The position numbers and the translations under genes were made by a program. Shown here one piece after another: positions 6,629 through 9,494 of a stretch of 9,494 nucleotides of DNA. Every line of letters starts with the position of its first letter. The stretch's first letter is position 1. The notes under the pieces were generated by a model. That model made no database searches, had not been told where the DNA came from, and was given only the letters and a program-made list of their open reading frames with translations. Source of the stretch: Pseudomonadota bacterium (GTDB lineage: Bacteria > Pseudomonadota > Gammaproteobacteria > Burkholderiales > Burkholderiaceae_D); contig JAEZLB010000160.1 of NCBI GenBank assembly GCA_023435945.1, forward strand, positions 1 to 9,494, given 5' to 3'.

Positions 6629-6642
6629 GTCTGAATTCAGAC
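6629..6642. repeat. 14-bp perfect palindrome after pilA
   Basis: GTCTGAATTCAGAC is a perfect palindrome beginning 6 bp after the pilA stop and ending 7 bp before the terminator stem. With no loop it would be a poor RNA hairpin; it might be a protein site, an mRNA 3'-end element, or chance. Confidence 0.5.
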
Positions 6643-6647
6643 GCATC

Positions 6648-6682
6648 GGAAAGCCCCTCCCGGAAGAGGGGCTTTCTCTTTC
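6648..6682 (+). terminator. Rho-independent terminator of pilA
   Basis: A perfect 10-bp stem, AAAGCCCCTC (6650-6659) and GAGGGGCTTT (6666-6675), with loop CCGGAA. It extends by one G-C pair and is followed by pyrimidine-rich TCTCTTTCC. The tail is not a pure U run but the stem is strong. It separates pilA from the next gene. Confidence 0.88.
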
Positions 6683-6767
6683 CGGGGAAGTGCGCTCGTC
6701 GGTCCACTTCAGTTCGGAAGGTCGGCGAGACCTAAATTCCGCTCGGCGTCCACCACCGGTCACGAGC

Positions 6768-8816
6768 ATGCCAACATTGTCACGATTGGACATGCACACT
6801 CGGCAGCCAAACGCCCTGAAACCTAGTATCACAGATGGCGCAGGCCTGGCCTGCGTTCTGGCAGTGCTTTTACTACTCATCTGCGCCGCCCGCCTGATGA
6901 GTGATCTCGGGCCAACTGCATTCAACGTGCAGATCGTCAAGACCGCACTAGCAGATCCTCTTTGGCACACAAGATTGGGGCGCAACATCGCGTTCTTTTC
7001 CCTCTCGCTGCTAACCCTGCACCTGGTTTTTGGGCTGATTTGCTGGCTATTGGCAATACTCACTGAATGTGCCCTTCCAAAGGTGCGCTGCTCGCGTTAC
7101 CAATGGGTACTCGTTTGGTTTCTGGTCGGCGTAACGTGGGTACTAACCTCTAACGCGGCTTATTTTCCGCGCTCGTCCTTGGGCGAGCCTTATCAAGCGG
7201 CTGCCCACGCACGACTCTTCGGCGCAACCCCACCCGTCCTATTGGCCGGTTTCTTCGGAACGACGGTTGCATTGATCCTGCTGTTAGCTCTTTTGCAAAA
7301 CGCCACATGGCGCAAATGCGCTGCCGCGCTCGGCGGAGCCGCCGCGCTGGCAATGTTGCCCGGACTTACAAAAACGCACCCTGCTCACGCGGCGAACGCG
7401 GCGCAGCCAAACATCATTCTCCTTGGGGTCGATTCGCTCCGGCCCGACGCCGTAGATCCGGACGCCACACCTCATCTTCACGAGTTCCTCAGCAACGCGG
7501 TACAAATGACGGACGCCATCACGCCTCTCGCCCGCACATTTCCCTCCTGGGTTTCAATCCTTACGGGTAGGCATCCGCACACCACTGGCGCCTTCATGAA
7601 TCTGCTTCCCAGGGAGATGATCCATACTGGCGTAACATTGCCAGATATCTTGCGTGGGCATGGCTACAGCACTTGGTACGCGATAGACGAAACACGCTTT
7701 TCGAACATTGATGCCACGTATGGCTTCGATCACACGATCACGCCGGCCATCGGCGGCAGCGATTTCGTACTGGGCCGGCTCGCAGACACTCCTCTTTCCA
7801 ATCTCGTCATGAACACGAGGATTGGAGCGCTGCTGTTTCCGCACGTGTACGCAAACCGGTCCGCAGACGTCACATATGATCCCGACGCGTTCGTGCGCAG
7901 GATCGACCGCGAGCTGCAATCAGATCGACCAATGTTTCTCGCGGTGCATTTGACACTGCCTCACTGGCCCTACACATGGGCTACGTCTTCCGCGGATCTC
8001 ATCAGTGAAGACAACGTCAGGAAGATCTACGAGCAGGCCGTTCAACGCGTCGACCGCCAGTTTGGCGATGTACTGACCACCCTGAAGCGTCGTGGCATTC
8101 TAGAGAATGCAATCATAGTGGTGCTCTCAGACCATGGAGAAGCACATGGACGGTCCGACGACTTCATGTCCGAGTTCTTTCCGGACAAAGATGAAAAGAG
8201 AACGGAATTCCAAAAATGGGGACACGGCACGAGTGTGTTCTCACCCCATCAGTATCGTGTAGTACTCGGGATGCGCGCGTACGGAGGAGCCGCCCCCCTG
8301 ATTCCGCGACCCGGCATCCATCACGACCCGGTTTCACTAGTGGATGTCGCGCCAACAATTTTGGATCTCCTAAGCCTGCCGACCGCTCATCATTTCGACG
8401 GACAATCGTTCGCTCCCTTGTTTGATTCCAGCGGAAACACCTCGCTGGATCTGACGAATCGGATCCGCTTTACGGAGAGCGAGTACAATCCTCAAGGATT
8501 CAGCTTCGATAAGTTTACTGCCAGTGCGCTTGCGGCTGCGGCACAGATTTATCAGCTCGATTCGGTTACGGATCGCATCACGGTTCGCCGGGACAAGATC
8601 GATTCCATCATGTCCACTAGGCAATATGCCGCGCTGCTTCATGGTTCGATCGCAGCGGCAGTGCCTGCGGGTGGAAAGGATGGAGCGTACCGCCTCATAT
8701 ACATTCCGGCCCGCGAGTCGCCCGGTGATCCTCACCAAGATTTTCTACTGCGCCGAGCGTTGGAGGAAAGATTTAAGTTGGAATTCATCGAGGAAACAGC
8801 CGATTTAAAGCACTGA
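6768..8816 (+). CDS. Membrane alkaline-phosphatase-superfamily (sulfatase-fold) putative phosphotransferase
   Basis: A 682-residue protein from ATG 6768. Five N-terminal helices (about 25-43, 73-98, 111-133, 153-177, 184-202) precede a periplasmic sulfatase-fold domain from residue ~214. Metal and catalytic residues are visible: PNIILLGVDSLRPD (214-227, D222), ARTFPSWVSILTGRHP (255-270), LPHWPY (397-402), SDHGEAHG (454-461) and KWGHGTSVF (483-491). T257 sits where sulfatases have the Cys that becomes formylglycine (C-x-P-S-R), so a sulfatase is unlikely. Thr nucleophile plus five helices resembles EptA/PptA phosphoethanolamine and LtaS phosphoglycerol transferases. The substrate is unknown; pilin or surface glycan is possible from position. 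The start is uncertain: the frame reaches GTG 6690, just after the pilA terminator, and ATG 6792 is also possible. No start has a good ribosome site, and no promoter is clear between terminator and start. Confidence 0.8.
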   Translation: MPTLSRLDMHTRQPNALKPSITDGAGLACVLAVLLLLICAARLMSDLGPTAFNVQIVKTALADPLWHTRLGRNIAFFSLSLLTLHLVFGLICWLLAILTECALPKVRCSRYQWVLVWFLVGVTWVLTSNAAYFPRSSLGEPYQAAAHARLFGATPPVLLAGFFGTTVALILLLALLQNATWRKCAAALGGAAALAMLPGLTKTHPAHAANAAQPNIILLGVDSLRPDAVDPDATPHLHEFLSNAVQMTDAITPLARTFPSWVSILTGRHPHTTGAFMNLLPREMIHTGVTLPDILRGHGYSTWYAIDETRFSNIDATYGFDHTITPAIGGSDFVLGRLADTPLSNLVMNTRIGALLFPHVYANRSADVTYDPDAFVRRIDRELQSDRPMFLAVHLTLPHWPYTWATSSADLISEDNVRKIYEQAVQRVDRQFGDVLTTLKRRGILENAIIVVLSDHGEAHGRSDDFMSEFFPDKDEKRTEFQKWGHGTSVFSPHQYRVVLGMRAYGGAAPLIPRPGIHHDPVSLVDVAPTILDLLSLPTAHHFDGQSFAPLFDSSGNTSLDLTNRIRFTESEYNPQGFSFDKFTASALAAAAQIYQLDSVTDRITVRRDKIDSIMSTRQYAALLHGSIAAAVPAGGKDGAYRLIYIPARESPGDPHQDFLLRRALEERFKLEFIEETADLKH

Positions 8817-9058
8817 CGAGCCGTCTGCGTTCGCGCCCAACTCAGACAGTCATCCCTTACGCAATGTTTTACCCGCTCGCCCATAGGTCCCAACTCGCAT
8901 TCTTTAGCCGCTGACGTACCGCTGTCCGCCTCTCACTAGCCGTTTGTGTGATGTCGATCCCGCTCCGACGCGCGAAAGTACGCAAGAATTCGCGATAATT
9001 TGACAAATTCCGTATGCGCTGACAGATAGATTGCAAGTCTTAATCTCATATTCCCTTC
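8817..9058. other. Intergenic region before pilB
   Basis: This 242-bp stretch has no convincing gene or terminator and no GG-N10-GC sigma-54 element. It contains TTGACA at 9000-9005, embedded in the palindrome AATTTG-A-CAAATT (8997-9009). At 17 bp spacing the -10 position reads CAGATA, a poor match, so a sigma-70 promoter is only a possibility. pilB nevertheless needs a promoter here or read-through from the preceding gene. Confidence 0.5.
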
Positions 9059-9494
9059 ATGGCCGACGCTATCCCCCTCAGCTCCCAGCGAATGTCCCTC
9101 CAGGGCCTTCCCTTGCGCCTGATTCAGGACGGGTTGCTTGATGAAACTTCGATGGTCGCGGCGGTCGCAGCAGCCAAGGAAAACAACACCAATCTGGTTT
9201 CGCATCTCGTTTCCGCCGGCCTCGCTGACGCCCGCGAGATCGCCATTGCCGCCTCCCAGGAGTTCGGCGTTCCTCTCCTGGACCTCGAGGCTATCCAGCC
9301 AGACATCGACACCGTCCGACTCGTCTCTGACAAGTTGCTCGCCAAGCATCGCGTCTTGCCCCTCATCAAGCGTGGCAAGCGCCTGTTCGTTGCCGTCTCC
9401 GATCCGACGAACCTCCATGCGCTGGACGAGATCAAGTTCCAGACAGGCTTGTCCGTTGAAGCGGTCGTCGTCGAAGAGGATAAGCTGCAGAAGG
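9059..9494 (+). CDS. pilB: Type IV pilus extension ATPase PilB, N-terminal fragment
   Basis: The first 145 codons of a GspE/PilB-family ATPase; the gene runs off the window before the Walker motifs. The visible part is the N-terminal GspE/MshEN-type domain: SLQGLPLRLIQDGLLDE (13-29), IAIAASQEFGVPLLDLEAI (61-79), LVSDKLLAKHRVLPL (88-102), then RLFVAVSDPTNLHALDE (108-124) and IKFQTGL (125-131). PilB is the hexameric cytoplasmic motor that powers pilin polymerisation with the PilC platform. A paralogue such as GspE is possible on this fragment alone, but pilR and pilA nearby favour PilB. ATG 9059 is the first start after an in-frame TAA (9041-9043) and lacks a purine-rich ribosome site. ATG 9092 is an alternative start just before the conserved region. 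Confidence 0.9.
   Translation, partial: MADAIPLSSQRMSLQGLPLRLIQDGLLDETSMVAAVAAAKENNTNLVSHLVSAGLADAREIAIAASQEFGVPLLDLEAIQPDIDTVRLVSDKLLAKHRVLPLIKRGKRLFVAVSDPTNLHALDEIKFQTGLSVEAVVVEEDKLQK

Noticed and set aside
6293..7063. 256-codon minus-strand reading frame
   Set aside because: It is antisense to pilA, the terminator and the phosphotransferase-like gene; its product is Arg/Ser/Ala-rich with no family features.
6768..8816. Annotation as a true sulfatase
   Set aside because: The Cys or Ser that becomes formylglycine is replaced by Thr, and the following Arg of C-x-P-S-R is Trp.
8936..9418. 160-codon minus-strand reading frame opposite pilB
   Set aside because: It is antisense to the conserved PilB N-terminal domain and has no recognisable features.
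1..9494. CRISPR array, tRNA or rRNA gene, insertion sequence, or attachment-site repeats
   Set aside because: I saw no regularly spaced repeats, no tRNA-like cloverleaf, no transposase or integrase frame, and no matched direct repeats bounding the accessory block.

Overview
The window looks like part of a type IV pilus (T4P) locus from a gammaproteobacterium of moderately high GC. It opens with the DNA-binding C-terminus of the sigma-54 activator PilR. It carries a single major pilin gene (pilA) under a near-consensus -24/-12 promoter, and it closes with the N-terminal third of the extension ATPase gene pilB. The order pilR ... pilA ... pilB suits a Xanthomonadales- or Nevskiales-like lineage, but the family cannot be fixed from sequence reading alone.

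Between pilR and pilA lies a six-gene accessory block in two convergent operons. The plus-strand operon (221-2282) encodes a GtrB-like membrane GT2 glycosyltransferase, a class I SAM methyltransferase and a GtrA-like small membrane protein, joined by 4-bp overlaps. The minus-strand operon (5778 down to 2210) encodes a large GT-C-type polytopic glycosyltransferase, a membrane fatty-acid-desaturase-family di-iron protein and a second methyltransferase with an N-terminal Cys4 zinc-ribbon-like segment. These genes overlap by 4 bp or abut. The two operons collide tail to tail and share 73 bp of coding sequence.

The 343-bp gap between the GT-C gene and pilA holds PilR-type TGTC/GACA motifs, including a TGACA-N5-TGTCA inverted repeat. 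It also holds a GG-N10-GC sigma-54 promoter and a strong ribosome binding site. The pilin gene ends in a strong Rho-independent terminator. Between pilA and pilB sits a five-helix membrane protein with a periplasmic alkaline-phosphatase/sulfatase-fold domain. It has Thr where sulfatases have the formylglycine Cys, as in phosphoethanolamine and phosphoglycerol transferases.

The inferred theme is pilin or surface-glycan decoration. GtrB would charge a polyprenyl phosphate with a sugar, GtrA would help flip it, and the GT-C enzyme would transfer the sugar in the periplasm. The methyltransferases and the desaturase-family enzyme would tailor the donor or product. The phosphotransferase-like protein could add a phospho-group. 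Family assignments rest on visible motifs. The link to pilin is inferred from gene position only.
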